A stretch of DNA of 64,000 nucleotides from Steinernema hermaphroditum (GCA_030435675.1 CM059623.1:2878012-2942011); one strand, 5' to 3'. Shown: positions 21,538 to 33,195, counted from the first letter of the stretch. A program made the numbers and translations. Notes: generated by a model not told the origin, from the sequence alone.

Positions 21538-21969
21538 ATGAGCGCCGACCTCGCTATCGCTCGATCCTCCATCTCCCTCGTGAAGTGCTCAACGGATCTG
21601 AAAACGGTCACCAAGGCCCTAGGATCCCTAGCCTGTGTCCATCTCTCTTCAGAAGACGAGCAGAAACTGAAAGTGGCCGAGTTTCTCGACGACTGCGTCG
21701 AGCGAGGCGTCCTCCACAGATGCTACGCTCGGATGCTCCTCAGAAGCATCCGGAAGTTGAAGGAGGAGGAATCTGCCGAGGGACTGAAGCCCTCGAAGAA
21801 GAAGACGTCGGTCTTTCCTGTCAAGAAAATCCCCATAAAGGTCTCTCAGAAAAATAACTACGTCTGTGTCAAGGCGCCCTTCAAGAAGACTTCCCCATCC
21901 ACGACAGTATCGCCGTCTCTTGGCCAGGCCCCTTCCAAACAGATGACTCCCTCCGACGATGAACTCTGA
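21538..21969 (+). CDS. Intact copy 2 of the small orphan gene
   Basis: A single-exon frame encodes 143 residues. The N-terminal 75 residues are helical (SLVKCSTDLKTVTKALGSLA, VAEFLDDCVERGVLHRCYAR), and the C-terminal half is lysine/serine/proline-rich (GLKPSKKKTSVFPVKK, then a terminal SDDEL). I know no family with this layout; a nucleic-acid-binding basic tail is a guess. The gene starts 161 nt after the transportin stop, beyond that gene's AATAAA and behind GGTTATAG, so it could be the downstream gene of an operon. The frame stays open to an upstream ATG at 21487, but copy comparison favours MSADL. Copies at 12844-13316 and 23935-24400 are damaged, so this is probably the functional one. 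Confidence 0.7.
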   Translation: MSADLAIARSSISLVKCSTDLKTVTKALGSLACVHLSSEDEQKLKVAEFLDDCVERGVLHRCYARMLLRSIRKLKEEESAEGLKPSKKKTSVFPVKKIPIKVSQKNNYVCVKAPFKKTSPSTTVSPSLGQAPSKQMTPSDDEL

Positions 21970-22134
21970 TCTACTCGTGCCATGATTGAAAGCCTATAAA
22001 AGTGTAGCAAAAGTAATTGTGTTCGGGCTTGCTGGGTACTGTTTCCATATCATCGTGTAACATAATATCATCTACAAGGATCTTGATTAATCTTACTAGC
22101 AAAATAACAACATGATTAGAATAACAAAATAGTC

Positions 22135-23412
22135 TCATTTTTTGGGCATAACCTCATGCTTCAGCATTGTAAAGGCTTGCTTAGCTGATGCGGAGTCCTT
22201 GAAGCGGCCGTCCTCCTCCACCAGCTTACTCATCTTCTTCAGGTACAAAGGGGAGTGAAGGAGGATGACGTTCGGGAAGCTTTTCAGCTCTCTCTTCAGC
22301 GTCAGTACGTAGTTGACCGTGTCGTCGAATTCCCACTCGAGCGTGACTTCCCGCAACGGCGTGATCACGATGAGAATCACGTTGCGATAGGTGGAGGCGA
22401 AGAACCTTAGCAGCCAGGACAGGATCTCGGCGTGGCGCAGGATGTACACGTTGTTGTCATTGCAGTTTTCCGGCGCCTCCAGGATCATGTTGAAGTTTTC
22501 CTTTTTCGGTTTGTACTGAAAATCGTAGTCCTTGTCTAGAGTAGAAAGGGAACAAGTTCTGAGCTGACCCGAATTGTCTAAGAGTCGACCTAAGATGGTT
22601 CAAAAAAGGCGCCTAGACAGAAATCTAGAAAGTCATTCAGAAATGCAGACCGGTTTTTTCGACTTGAATGCTCACGAAAATGACTTCTGTGTAGATGACC
22701 CTTTTTTAAACCACCTTTTAGAAAACGACACTCATTTGTCTTGGTTGCTCAGTGAGACAGAGAACGTCTTGTCTCTCCTGCGTACAGACAAGAAACGCCC
22801 TTACCTGCAGGAATAAGTCCATGAGGTCCTCGAGCGTCTGGCACTCAAAATATCGTCCAAGTCGAGGGAACATTTCGGCGAACATCAGCATATTGTACCC
22901 GCCGACGAAGACGATGTCTTCGACGTCAGGCTCGATTGTCGACCGCTTGGTACTTTTCTTCCCAAACAACTCGTCAATCCTGGCGACAACGACATCAGAA
23001 AGAGGGCGTGGAGGCTTGGTTGGGCGGCGGCCTTTGTGGAAGTAGCGGATGACTTGTTTGTTGCTGCGAGTCGCGTCCATCAGCAACGAGAACTCCATCT
23101 TGAACTGGCGTACATTCTTCGTCACGTGCTCCGCGAATTCTCCACGCACTATGAACTTTTTGAGCGCAACTGCAGGCGAGTCTTCTAAATGGCGATAATC
23201 GATAATAGGTCAGCATCGTTTGTGGATGCGTCATACCCTCGATTTCTTCGTCTGTGACCGACTCCTCTTCGTCTTCATCCGATGAAATGCTCACTCTCGG
23301 CTTCTGGTGATGAGGGGGAGAAGCTTCTGGAAAGGACGGTCGTCGCTGATTTAGACAGTAACCGAGAAATACCTTCAATGCTGGAGTCGAAGGACGAGTC
23401 AAGATCCGACAT
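22135..23412 (-). CDS. Unknown 296-residue protein, possibly SGNH-like fold
   Basis: Exons 23412-23373, 23326-23237, 23184-22805 and 22515-22135 join in phase. The ATG follows TTTCTTTCAG closely, a spliced-leader-type acceptor. The N-terminus is serine/acid-rich (SISSDEDEEESVTDEEIEED). The core has IVFVGGYNMLMFAEMFPRL, VYILRHAEILSWLLRFFAS, NVILIVITPLREVTLEW and NVILLHSPLYLKKM, which alternate hydrophobic strands and helices like an alpha/beta domain. GGYN and the late histidine recall SGNH/GDSL-type arrangements, but no classical catalytic blocks are evident, so this is only a hint. It ends MPKK. Intron 3 (22516-22804, 290 nt) is the only long one and has no recognisable content. Confidence 0.75.
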
Positions 23413-23934
23413 CCTTGGTTTAGCCCGTCTGAAAGAAATAAAAATACAAAAGCTCGAAAAAAACAAGAAGTGCCGCGAATAGTGTCCGCAAGCCCATGCG
23501 TGACTTGAAGAGATCGATATTCGATTTCATTTCACGGTTAATCTGTCAAATGAGCGATTGAACAAAATGTCAGCAAAAACAAGTCAAAAACAGTCACAGA
23601 AAATTCACCCGCATTTAGGCCTGTAGTCTACAGAGCGCATACGGTGGGGGATCATGCAGAGAGGTATGTCGTGGCGGGAACCGTCGCCATTTTTCGACGA
23701 TCGTTCTTCGATCTGGGACGATCATCTGTTGCAGTGGAAGTGTAAAAAAAGCGAAAACAGAACTAATATTCAGATTCTGGAGTGAATGGGTATGGATCTG
23801 AGAGGAGGTACATTGGTGTGGCTGAAGAACACCTCGTGAACACATCGTGGATCAATCAGATTTGAGAACTCAGAAGCGGGACGAATTTTCAGATTTTTAT
23901 GAGTTTCCAATAGGATAACAATGAAATAGTAGAT
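23413..23934. other. No gene seen
   Basis: This interval lies between the unknown gene's 5' end and the duplicate. It contains only the spliced-leader-type acceptor at about 23427 and short frames without support. Confidence 0.45.
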
Positions 23935-24515
23935 CAAAGTTCGTCATCGGAGAGGGTCATCTGTTTGGGAGGGGTTTTCACAAACGCCGTGGATGAAGAA
24001 GCCTTCTTGAAGGGCGCCTTAACACAGACGTAGTTATTCTTCTGAGAGACCTTCATGGGGATTTTCTTGACAGGAAAGACCGACGTCTTCTTCTTCGAGG
24101 GCTTCAGTCCCTCGGCAGATTCCTCCTCCTTCAACTTCCGGATGCTTCTGAGGAGCATCCGAGCGTAGCATCTGTGGAGTACGCCTCGCTCGACGCAGTC
24201 GTCGAGAAACTCGGCCACTTTCAGTTTCTGCTCGTCTTCAGAAGAGAGATGGACACAGGCTAGGGGTCCAAGCACTTCACGAGGGAGATGGAGGATCGAG
24301 CGATAGCGAGGTCGGATCTCGAGGTCTCATCTTGATAACTTTGGGTTTTTTTGTGCTCAGATGTCCCAAATGCCTCTTATACACATCGAGGAAGTGATGC
24401 TACAATAGCTATAACCAAAGAAAGACAACAAAACAACACAAAATTTTATTCCCATGGTTTCCATAATACGTAACAAAGCTCCTCCATCCTCTTCTTATCG
24501 GTAGTATTCGCAGAG
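23935..24515 (-). pseudogene. Inverted duplicate: damaged copy 3 of the orphan gene plus the transportin-3 tail
   Basis: Reading the minus strand from 24515, the sequence reproduces the last codons and 3' UTR of transportin-3 (21356-21500, including its AATAAA), then the 5' flank and coding region of the orphan gene. Copy 3 has an 11-base replacement after ATGAG and a deletion of about 29 bases after GTGAAGTGC, so the N-terminal frame is broken. The C-terminal half (from ACVHLSSEDEQKLKVAEF onward, to SDDEL) remains open to 23934. The arm ends sharply at CTCTGCGAATAC (24515). The distance between the arms is about 2 kb. Confidence 0.85.
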
Positions 24516-26332
24516 TAGGACGTACGAGCTTCAGAAATCAAAGTTTTACCTTCAAATCGCAATAACAAGTCGTTCGTATCAGCGTTCCATAATCGTTTGA
24601 GATGCTTTTCGGTTTGAGATACGGTCCGTTTTGAAGCGGTCTTTTTCGAAATGTTGCTGTCTGAAACGGATGTCATAGAAATCGACTTTGGACATTCGAC
24701 GCACGGTTGGTGTTTGGTAGGGTTCCATAATCGAATGTGGTTGAATATGAGTGGAGCTCATTATTGGAGCCTTAAATTTACATGCTTCAAGGAAAGGAAA
24801 TCCGTATTTTTATCGCTTACTCTGTGTTAGGATTTGATTTTGAGGTCGATTTCGGGCAAAGATGGCTGAATCGCTGTTATCATTTCATTCACAAGTTGTC
24901 AGTCCTCTACGTTTTAAGAATCGCTTCCAATGGTTTTCACGAATGGTGTCCAAGACTTCCTCGTTTCGTTTCATTCATTGCAACTATTACCTTGCGATGA
25001 GTTTAGCATTGAAATCACACCGTAGAACCGTATTCCTGTCGGTCAGTCAACATTCAACGGATTGGAACTGTTTGGGTCATCACCACTCGCTGTAGGTCAA
25101 TTGTCGGCTGAATGACTATGGTACTGGACTCAACTGCGACTTACTGAATTTGAAGAAAGCTGCTCATGTCGATCGACGACCATCACACCGAATTAGGTTC
25201 GCTCACTGGAAATGGATATTCACTCAAAGGAAATATCGATCGTAAATGTGACGGAGACAGGACTTCAAAATCGATATAGGAGCGATCGATTGCCCATCCT
25301 TATCAGTTGTTTCAATTCGTTGCTGACAGAATTTGCCAACATGTAGTGTAGTATTGAATGTTCCTTTCTCGTTTTTATAGAGTTGTTTCCGCGTCGTCAC
25401 TTAAAGCCACAGTGCCACTGTAACTCCGAAGCCAACGCCAGGATAGCCATGCTGAAGATGGCTATCCACGTTCGCTGTGCCCAACCACCGCGCCTCGACA
25501 GCATTCAGCCTCTTCACCACTTTAGAGCCCTTTCGGATGTCATTTCTTCGGTACACTTAGCATGTTTAAAATTGACAGCTGCTTTACGCGTGGCTTTGAA
25601 CACATGCGATGAGACTGGAATGTGTCCCTTGTGCCATGTTCCTTCAATCCATTCGGTAAATAAGATTGAGATTAAGACTTAAGATCTAAAAATATTAAAC
25701 TGAAAAGAGACGTCGATACATTCGACTCAGTGATCTATCAATAAATTTGATTTGATAGCAGTGAAGCGTCCACCTGAGCCAAATTCCGAATTCCTGGGTC
25801 GGGGCCGGCTCAGCTCCTATACCCGACAACTCCATTTCCGAAACCTCCGCTGACGACAAGATCCCGCCCGACTAAGACGTGATATAACATCGTCGATTGC
25901 TGTATCGCCGCAGTTCCAAGTTGAGGCAGAAGCCGACAGAGAGAAGCTAACAAGGGGAAGGCATCCAAGTGCCAGACGGAGATCAGGCGGACATTTGGTG
26001 TAGCGGAGACCACAAAAATGACAGCTAAGGTGCTACCCGGTTCGGCCATACACAACCACGTCCCGCTGATGCCGAAGATGACTATATTCATTTGGGCCTA
26101 AATTTCAAGGGTTGTTTAGGTAGTGAATCTTGATTGAGGGCACGGGATTTGGTGTGCACTCTACCACTGTACCAAATCTCACCCCGATATAGATGCCTTC
26201 CCTTGTAAGTGGTTGAGTGGCTTACCGTCACAGAAAGATTTGTTCGGTTGCCTTGGAATTGTCATTTATTGCAACCTCAATGTATATCACACGCATAGAA
26301 ATCTGATATAATTCTTGATTTGAATTCTGATC
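24516..26332. other. Gene-free interval with one diverged foldback fragment
   Basis: No splice-supported coding was found. At 26110-26215 a sequence (GTGTGCACTCTACCACTGTA and onward to CCCTTGTAAGTGG) is a diverged relative of the outer arm of the 1.8 kb foldback element. The remaining open frames have random-like composition. Confidence 0.5.
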
Positions 26333-29300
26333 TTAGGCCCAGAACTTGTGGTCGAGGATGACGTTCAACTTCTCACAGAGGGACTCATAGTGCTGTTGAC
26401 GCTCTTCTTCGCTCGCCTGTTCAGGAGGAGCCATGATGTTCTTGCGCTGTCTGAAGAAATTGAATCTTAGCAAAATCAAGGTGAGATTAGTCACTTACGA
26501 ATAGATCTTGTAGTTAGCCATTCCACGCTTGGCCACGTCGCCAGCCTGGTAAAGAATGCTCGGACAGGAAACGGGACTAGAGACGATTCCATGAATGTAG
26601 CACAGAGTGTTAGTGACCATCTCCAGATGGTCCATGCTGATCGGCTTTGGATCGTCATGCACGAGAACGTACTTCGATGGCTTCGCCGTTCCCTGAATAG
26701 CCTGATGGGGCACCAGGATGAACTCCTTCAGGGCCTCGTTGACGATGCCTGCGTCGGCACAGGTTCCCGGAAGGACATTCTGGCGAACGGGGTCCTTGGC
26801 ACCGTGGAAATTGTTAGGCTGTCGAGGCATGAGACGATAGCCGGAGTTGCGCTGCACGGTGATGTACTTCAAGCTGGGTTTCGTCCTGAGTTCCTCGAAG
26901 ACCTCTCTGAACTGCCGGATCTCGGCTTGGTCCAGTTTGGCGTACTCGCCTTCGGATACACCACCTCGATAGACGATGATGGTGGCTGGGTATTTGCCGG
27001 AATTCCTCTTGAACTCCTCGAGAGCTTCCTTAATGTAGGGCTTCATGTTTTCCAGGAGATGTTCTCGAGGTTTCTGGTACCACACGCGTCCGCCGACGTC
27101 GAGGCATTCGTTCTTTGAGAAGACCATCTACAAAAGATCAAGGTTACATAGCTGCTTGACAAAGCCCGTTAACTTACCCCAACTACGGTAGGAGTGGGCG
27201 ACGCGCCTCCAATGCCCGGATGGGAAATGTCGAGACCCATATACATGACGTCCTTGGTAAACCACTGGGCAATGTCCCTATGAGGCCTAATTCGACTGTT
27301 TAACCCCCCAAGCTTCTCGTTGGTCTTCTTTAGGATATTGTCGATGACCATCTGAGCACCTCTTGGGCCGTTGGCCTTCTTCACCGTCTGCATGTTGACC
27401 TGCTGCGTGGTGATCTTGTAGTAGGTCTCCAGCAGTTTCATCATCTCACGCGGAACGTCGTCTTTCCTCTGCTGTTGCACAAACAGGATGTACTTGACCT
27501 CGTTGACGTGTGCGAACTTGCCCAACTCGACGACCTCCTTCCAGACGTCGTCCCCATACTTGCCCCTCGTGTCCAGCTCACGAACCTCGGGCTTCTCGAC
27601 GACGATGCCACGACGTGTCGCCGTCTTAACGAAGCTGTCAAGGAAGCCACACATGTCCCTGCCATCACGATTGGCATCGAGGTTGACATAGACGAAGAGC
27701 CAGCGGTTGGCGCCCTTCTGAGAGTTGGTGATGACTCCAGGCCTGAAGAAGGTTTGCCCATCCTTCCAGGCGTTCTTCATGCCATTGTCGGTCGTCGGCT
27801 GCTCCGATTCTCCGCCACCGTAGACGATGGCCGGCGCCTGCAGGATCTTCGCCTTCGCATCCATGAGCTCGTCGCTGATCCTGATTCCAAACTCCTTCAA
27901 GTACCTCTCCGCTTCGCCTGTCTTGACCTTCCGCAACTCCTTCTGGATATCGCCTAGCATCTCGTTGGGAAGGACACGGGCTCGCGAGATCAGATGCTCA
28001 ATGATCTCGGGCGTCTGCTTCTTGTCCAGAATTCGCTGTCCTTTGACTATCTTCAGAGCGTCCATCGGGTAGTAGTTGACCACGTTGCCATCACGTCGCT
28101 TGATCATCTCAATGACGCACGGCATGCCACCGGCGTTCGTTCGGAACTTGTGCTTCTCGGCGAAATATTCCGCGACGCTGATCTCCCGATCGCCCATCAT
28201 AAAGTGCATCTCGTTGCAGGTCTTATCGCTGAAGTCACGAACGCGGAAGTAGCGCGCCCTGCGTAGATGAGTCGTCATGACCATGAGGCCCTTGACCTCA
28301 CGTTTCCAGAGCTGATCTTGCGTCTGGTTGACAAAGTCGAGCACGGTAGTGTCGACCGTGGCGGAGTTGCGGAATACGGTATCAGGGAAGAAGGGCGTCG
28401 TCTTCTTCTCCATCTGCAGGATGATGGTCTTGTCGGAGAGGCAGACGCTCTTCGCCGAGCCGACCTTCACGCAGAAGGGGAACGGCACTCGGCGCCCGGT
28501 GACCACTTCGCTGTCGGAAACGTCGTAGCGTTGGTTGCGGAAAAGGAGGTGTTTGTCGCCCCTAAAGTGATTTCTCGGTAACATTACTGTCATGTTGTCA
28601 AAGCGCTTACTCAGCATAGAGCCCTTGTGAGGTTAGGAGCTCGAGAAACTGCTGGACAGAGCGATCAGTTCCCATGTCGGTAGTCTCAGGTCCTATGTCA
28701 AAGTTACCCGTGTTTTTGATGGTGTAGTTGATTCTGGTTACACCACCCAGGAAGGCCATCGTCGACGCAGAAAGGGTTCTCTACAAAGCAGCGTCATAAT
28801 CCGCCTCTCACGCTTGGATCTTACCACATCGATGTCTCCATTTTTGGCCGTAATCTCTGGGATGATCTCCAGATCAGAGTAGAACTGGATTCCGCAGTCG
28901 TAGACGAATCGGTGCCGGTTTGTGCCGAAAACGCGATCGTCGGTCTTCACCATACTCTGGAAGATGTCCCAGAAGGCTCGACGTCTGAGCTGCATGGTAA
29001 CACTGCAGAGAATACGGTAGAAGAGGGGTTAATCAGAAGTGACACTTACTCATCCTTGAAGATCCTCTCGGCCATGTCCTTCTCCACCTCTTGGCCAGTA
29101 GTCTTCTTCACGAAGACTGCAGCCAGTCTCAGCTCGAAGCGAAAGATCTTCATCTGCTTCGTCATCTTAATCGCGAAGCCGTTCATCTTCACGTCGTACG
29201 AGCGGCTTCCAGACGGGCCAACCCCACGGGAGGATGGTGGAGTACCGTATACGTTTGACGGACCTCTGGAAGATGAAGGCGGACCACGAGAGAACGAAGG

Positions 29301-29489
29301 CGATCCTCTGGAAGCGGGAGAATCCCGTCCGTAGTGGGAGGACATGGATCGGGCAGAAGAAGGGGTCCCGAGGGCAGAAGAAGGTCGCTGGGGCGTGCCG
29401 CGGGAAGAACCCTGGAAGGGCTGCTTCGACGGCAGAGGGGACTGCGTATCTTCGGCTTGGCGCTTCTTGGGAATCTTGAAAGAGCTCAT
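26333..29489 (-). CDS. WAGO-clade Argonaute, predicted slicer-inactive
   Basis: Exons 29489-29050, 29002-28825, 28780-28611, 28561-27178, 27127-26499 and 26450-26333 encode 972 residues. Residues 10-100 are a low-complexity S/P/R/G tract with several SRG and RG motifs, possible arginine-methylation sites. The N, PAZ, MID and PIWI domains follow, with GMPCVIEMIKRRDGNVVNYYPMDALKI in PAZ and YMGLDISHPG opening the PIWI catalytic face. The tetrad appears broken: Asp is kept in GLDISHP, Glu in the YIKEALEEF helix, but the third Asp is Gly in YRGGVSEGEY, and the last position lies in AGDVAKRGMANY, a worm-specific-clade form. It likely binds secondary 22G-type RNAs without cutting. Start at 29489 is chosen on composition; the frame stays open to 29735. 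Confidence 0.9.
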
Positions 29490-30365
29490 GGTTGATTTGA
29501 GAGTTGGCAGCATTCTTTGCCAAGAGCGATAAATAGCGTGAAATTCACAAATAATCAATGCTTCACACATGAACCTAGCTGCAGGCATCGCTCCAGGTAC
29601 TGCATCGGTTTTTTGCTTCAGGATGTTTTTGGCGGAAATTTCGCATTTTATCGCCTCCAAATGATCAAATGACAGGAACTGAACCACAGACATCAAACGA
29701 AGTGAATCTGACCATATGTCCGAAAAAGAGGGCATGCACTACATAAGAGGGCTCATGTAGGCTCACTTCGTCAGACCACATGCCCAATAGTCTTTCCATA
29801 GCGATCTCGTTGGACTTTGTGGTCATTCAATCTATAGCATCACTTTTCCAACTTATCCGATCTGTTCTTGACAAACTTGTTTCCCAGTCTCAGCTCCTTT
29901 ACTATTGGTCATGGGCTTCGAAACGGTGAAAAGATCGAGCATTGATCGGGAAAAGACACAGACTGGCGCAGAGATGGTTCAAGAAGCATATGGTGAGTCT
30001 TGGATCGAGGAACGAATGAGAAATGAACATGAACGGGTAATAGGATGAGGCGTGCTGTAGCGGAGATGGTCCAAGATCGGCAACATGAATCGTGGATGGG
30101 TATGTACCGGAGCAGTGATGAGGCATTGGCTGGGGAAACAATGATAGGACATGGACCAGGCATTTGTGTGGAGCGTTCTTCGAAAAGACAACGGTGACTG
30201 CCAGATCGATTACTGATTTATTTATACATCATGACATCGTCAATACATTTAGGCCACAAATTCCAGGAAGCAAACATTCTCACATCATTTTTGAACTACT
30301 GAACGAGACCTTGCATCTCCTTGCAAGATTCTTACCTCTGAATAATCTGAAAAGAGTTAAATACG
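29490..30365. other. No gene seen
   Basis: This is the upstream flank of the Argonaute gene and the 3' flank of the PAN-like gene. The Argonaute frame continues without a stop to 29735, but its composition there is not convincing. Confidence 0.4.
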
Positions 30366-30768
30366 CTATGCATCGAGGTTACCTTTGGCCACTTCACTGA
30401 ACGATTTTTCACATAACTGGTCAACTTCTTTGCTGATTTTTATGAACGAAGCGTAGTCTTCGGCTATTTGCACCTTGTCGGTCTGTCCAAGTGCTCGAAA
30501 AGTCATGCAGTATCGCAGTTGGGTCCTGTACAATCCATACGTGCAAAGAGGGTTCCGAACGCATAGCACCATACAATCAGTGACAGACGGTGAACGTTCT
30601 TGATTCAGTACATCCTCCATCGAGTACGATAGCATAATACCGTTTCCACGGCGATACTTAACGGTATTGGACTGGAGAGAAATGTTCATTTGCAGTTGTT
30701 CACAGAGTACCTACTTTTCCGAGGAATAAAGACAGAAAGATAAATAAAGCCGCATGATGTTGCAACAT
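30366..30768 (-). CDS. Small secreted PAN/apple-like domain protein
   Basis: Exon 1 (30768-30715) encodes a signal peptide, MLQHHAALFIFLSLFLGK. A 43-nt intron (GTAGGT...CTCTCCAG) leads to exon 2 (30671-30366). The mature part contains SVTDCMVLCVRNPLC and LRYCMTFRALG, a cysteine spacing seen in PAN/apple-like modules that bind proteins or sugars, followed by a helical tail ending KGNLDA. The total is 119 residues. The frame upstream of the ATG stays open, so a longer N-terminus cannot be excluded; a TATATAG on the minus strand at about 30906 may be the promoter. A minimal domain of this kind is plausible for nematode secreted proteins. Confidence 0.55.
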
Positions 30769-31297
30769 CACATCAAGTGACACATAGCAACCGTGTCCAG
30801 TTGCACTATCGTTGGACACGAAGGTACATGTCTCCTTGGGATCAAGCGATGTGTCCTGTGCTTTGGATCGCTGCTCGATGCGCCTTTGTCTTGGGAAATA
30901 TCTATATATCCTTGGGGAGCAGAACGATTTGCCGTGAGACTACAGGGCCCACTTAGAATCTAGATACATATTCAAGGTCGCGAGTGAGCGAAGCGAGCCC
31001 CGCATTCATTTTTGTACATGGTCCAGCATCCAGGCTTGGCTTAGGCTCATGTTGGAACGCTGTAGTCTTGACTGCTTCGCTGATACATATCATAGACAGT
31101 CTCGTGTCAAATCGTAAGGTTAAGGATGAGTGCATAAAAGGGAATCCTTGGTTACTCGAAACTCTGAAAGAGATAGCCGATAAAATGTTCCCTTAACATT
31201 CGGAGTCCCGCGACCATCAGATAAGCTTCTCGAGAATGAACACATTGTAATATGTTATGCTATAGAGCTTGTCACAACGCCATTCCGGTCTTCTAAG

Positions 31298-31470
31298 ATG
31301 CTTTCGACGAGATCTACTTCAGCGAAGAGTATCTCGACGACGAAGAAGAAGCTCGCGCCGAAGCCTCGCCCGACTTCCGCTCCCAGGCCCCCGAAGACCG
31401 CGATTCCCGCCCCCGCGACCAGAAGCCAAGACGTCACAAGGCCGAAGAAGACGTCGAAAAGACTGAATAA
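31298..31470 (+). CDS. Orphan terminal-exon-like segment abutting a mariner
   Basis: After TCTTCTAAG a frame reads DAFDEIYFSEEYLDDEEEAR, then a charged stretch with RPRDQKPRRHKAEEDV, ending EKTE-stop. This acidic/basic composition is gene-like, while the alternate + frame is a poly-K/P shadow. The stop codon touches the left end of the mariner element (TTGGGTTGG begins at 31473). No upstream exon was found. It may be the 3' end of a gene now disconnected. Confidence 0.35.
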
Positions 31471-32978
31471 TATTGGGTTGGAGCATTGAAAATGGGACAC
31501 TTGATAAACATTCATTTTTCTCGTCATGTTTAGACTTGTGGCAAAATGGATGGGTGATTTGTGGAGTGCAGTGAACTCTCACCCCACACTATGATTCCAC
31601 ACTTGTCCATTGCATTCCTCTTGATGTTAGAGGTCTTTTCATTTTTTATGGTCTTTTTTTGGTACCTTGAAATGGCAAACTGCGAAGTGATGTACGGGCT
31701 TCCTATGGTATTAATTGTGTGCTGCACGGTGACCACTTTTAACCACGAGCATCATTTGGTCTAACCTACCGAATGCACCTATGTATGTGGTCGTCATATA
31801 TCAGAACATGAGCTGATCTCAAAAAGATGGTCTTCTCGGATCATCGGAAGTGAACGGGGATATAGAACAGGTAGCCCTCACTCACAGCTACCATGCATGC
31901 ATAGCTACTCCACGACCTCATGCTTACTTTACGGAAATAGAGGCCAAATGTGGGAAAAGTCACACTTCACACTTTGGTGCCTGAGACCTCACCTTTTAAA
32001 GTTGACCCCCAGAATGGCTCTCCATTTTGAGCTGCGATATTCTTTTTTACTATTTATGTAGCACTCTCTCAACTCTATCTAACCGTTATATAGTCAGATT
32101 AAAAAATCTCTCGGCAAAACAGCGAGTGCTCCCGCCACGCCTTTCGCGGCGTTATATGAATCGTATGTTCGTGCAGCGCTTAAATTACAATGGCATTTTT
32201 GAGTTTGTGCATGAATGGCGTCTTTCTTCGCGTACGAGATGTGATTTTGAAAAAACTCAACATTGTTTTGTAGATCTGTCTCTGGCGGATCGTTTGAACC
32301 ACCGCTGAGCACCAGGCGTGGAATTTTCGCGGAGGAGATAGCTTTTTCGATCTGATCCGCATCGAATCGCTTTCATGTCGCTCCAAATGCATTCTCTGAT
32401 GAGAAGGACGGGCGGCACAATCTGTTCTGCCAGTTTGGACAAGACAGCAAGCAGAAAACTAGAGTAAACAAATGTCGGGGAGATGAAAAAGCTATCTCCT
32501 CCGTGGAATTTCCACGCCTGGTGCTCAGTGGTGGTTCAAACGATCCGTCAGAGACAGACAAAACAATGTTGAGTTTTTTCAAAATCACATCTCGTACGTG
32601 AAGAAAGACGCCATTCATGCACAAACTCATAAATGCCATTGTAATTTCGGCGCTGCACGAACATACGATTCTTATAACGCCGCGAAAGGCGTGGCGGGAG
32701 CCTCCGAAGGGATTTTTTAATCTGACTATATGTGCTCGTCCACAAAGGGCGACGCCAGAAGAAATCACTCCAAATAAAACAAAGAGGTCGAAAATGAGAC
32801 CACAACATTTTTTGACTTGAAATCCCTTGTATTCTATGAATGAAAGATTTGGCTTTTGCCCGCGAAGTGGTCTGTAGTTGTCCAGTCAAATGGTGAATAC
32901 CTTGAAGTGAAATGGTTGAAAAAATGCAAATAAACAATCAGTGTAAAAGTGTCCCATTTTCACTGCTCCAACCCAATA
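31471..32978 (-). mobile_element. Degenerate mariner-family transposon
   Basis: The terminal inverted repeats are TATTGGGTTGGAGCATTGAA at the left and its inverse TTCACTGCTCCAACCCAATA at the right, continuing AATGGGACACT. The TTGGGTTGG start and TA flanks are hallmarks of mariner elements. On the minus strand near 32740-32830 a frame with an in-frame stop (KSKNVVVSFSTSLFYLE, stop, FLLASPFVDEH) aligns by eye with the KKVMVSVWW region of mariner transposases. The internal part is heavily decayed and interrupted by the palindromic MITE at 32089-32730. Confidence 0.7.
32089..32730. mobile_element. 642-bp palindromic MITE nested in the mariner
   Basis: The ends are TATAGTCAGATTAAAAAATC and the inverse GATTTTTTAATCTGACTATA. 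The two halves are inverted copies. Internal motifs are shared with the element at 14009-14860, for example ATCGTATGTTCGTGCAGCGC and the GGAGGAGATAGCTTTTTC block. It has no coding capacity. Insertion into a dead mariner shows it moved after that element decayed or during its decay. Confidence 0.85.
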
Positions 32979-33195
32979 GAAAAGATGTCATATCTCTTGG
33001 CCCGCGCTCTAGTGTGTCAACTAAACTTGTGTTATCTACTTCGTTCAAATAAAGAAGTTTTTTTTATTGAGAAGCGCTGTCTTGTTCCACTTTGTGTCGA
33101 TTCGTCGCATTTATTAAATATTATCGCATTTATTGAAATTATTGATGCATTCTACGGTACATTTCTTAGGTCAATGCAATAAGCGAAACAAAATG

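Noticed and set aside
25383..25682. 99-codon frame with several cysteines and histidines
   Set aside because: Cys/His spacing does not fit any zinc-finger pattern and there is no splice or promoter context.
27475..28581. Long plus-strand open frames opposite the Argonaute gene
   Set aside because: They are antisense shadows of strongly biased codons in the Argonaute coding strand; the minus strand carries all recognisable motifs and splice sites.
31269..31489. Lysine/proline-rich plus-strand frame (ST-K-K-A-P-K-P pattern) over the orphan exon
   Set aside because: The overlapping acidic frame ending EKTE has a better acceptor and stop position; the lysine/proline frame reads like its +1 shadow.
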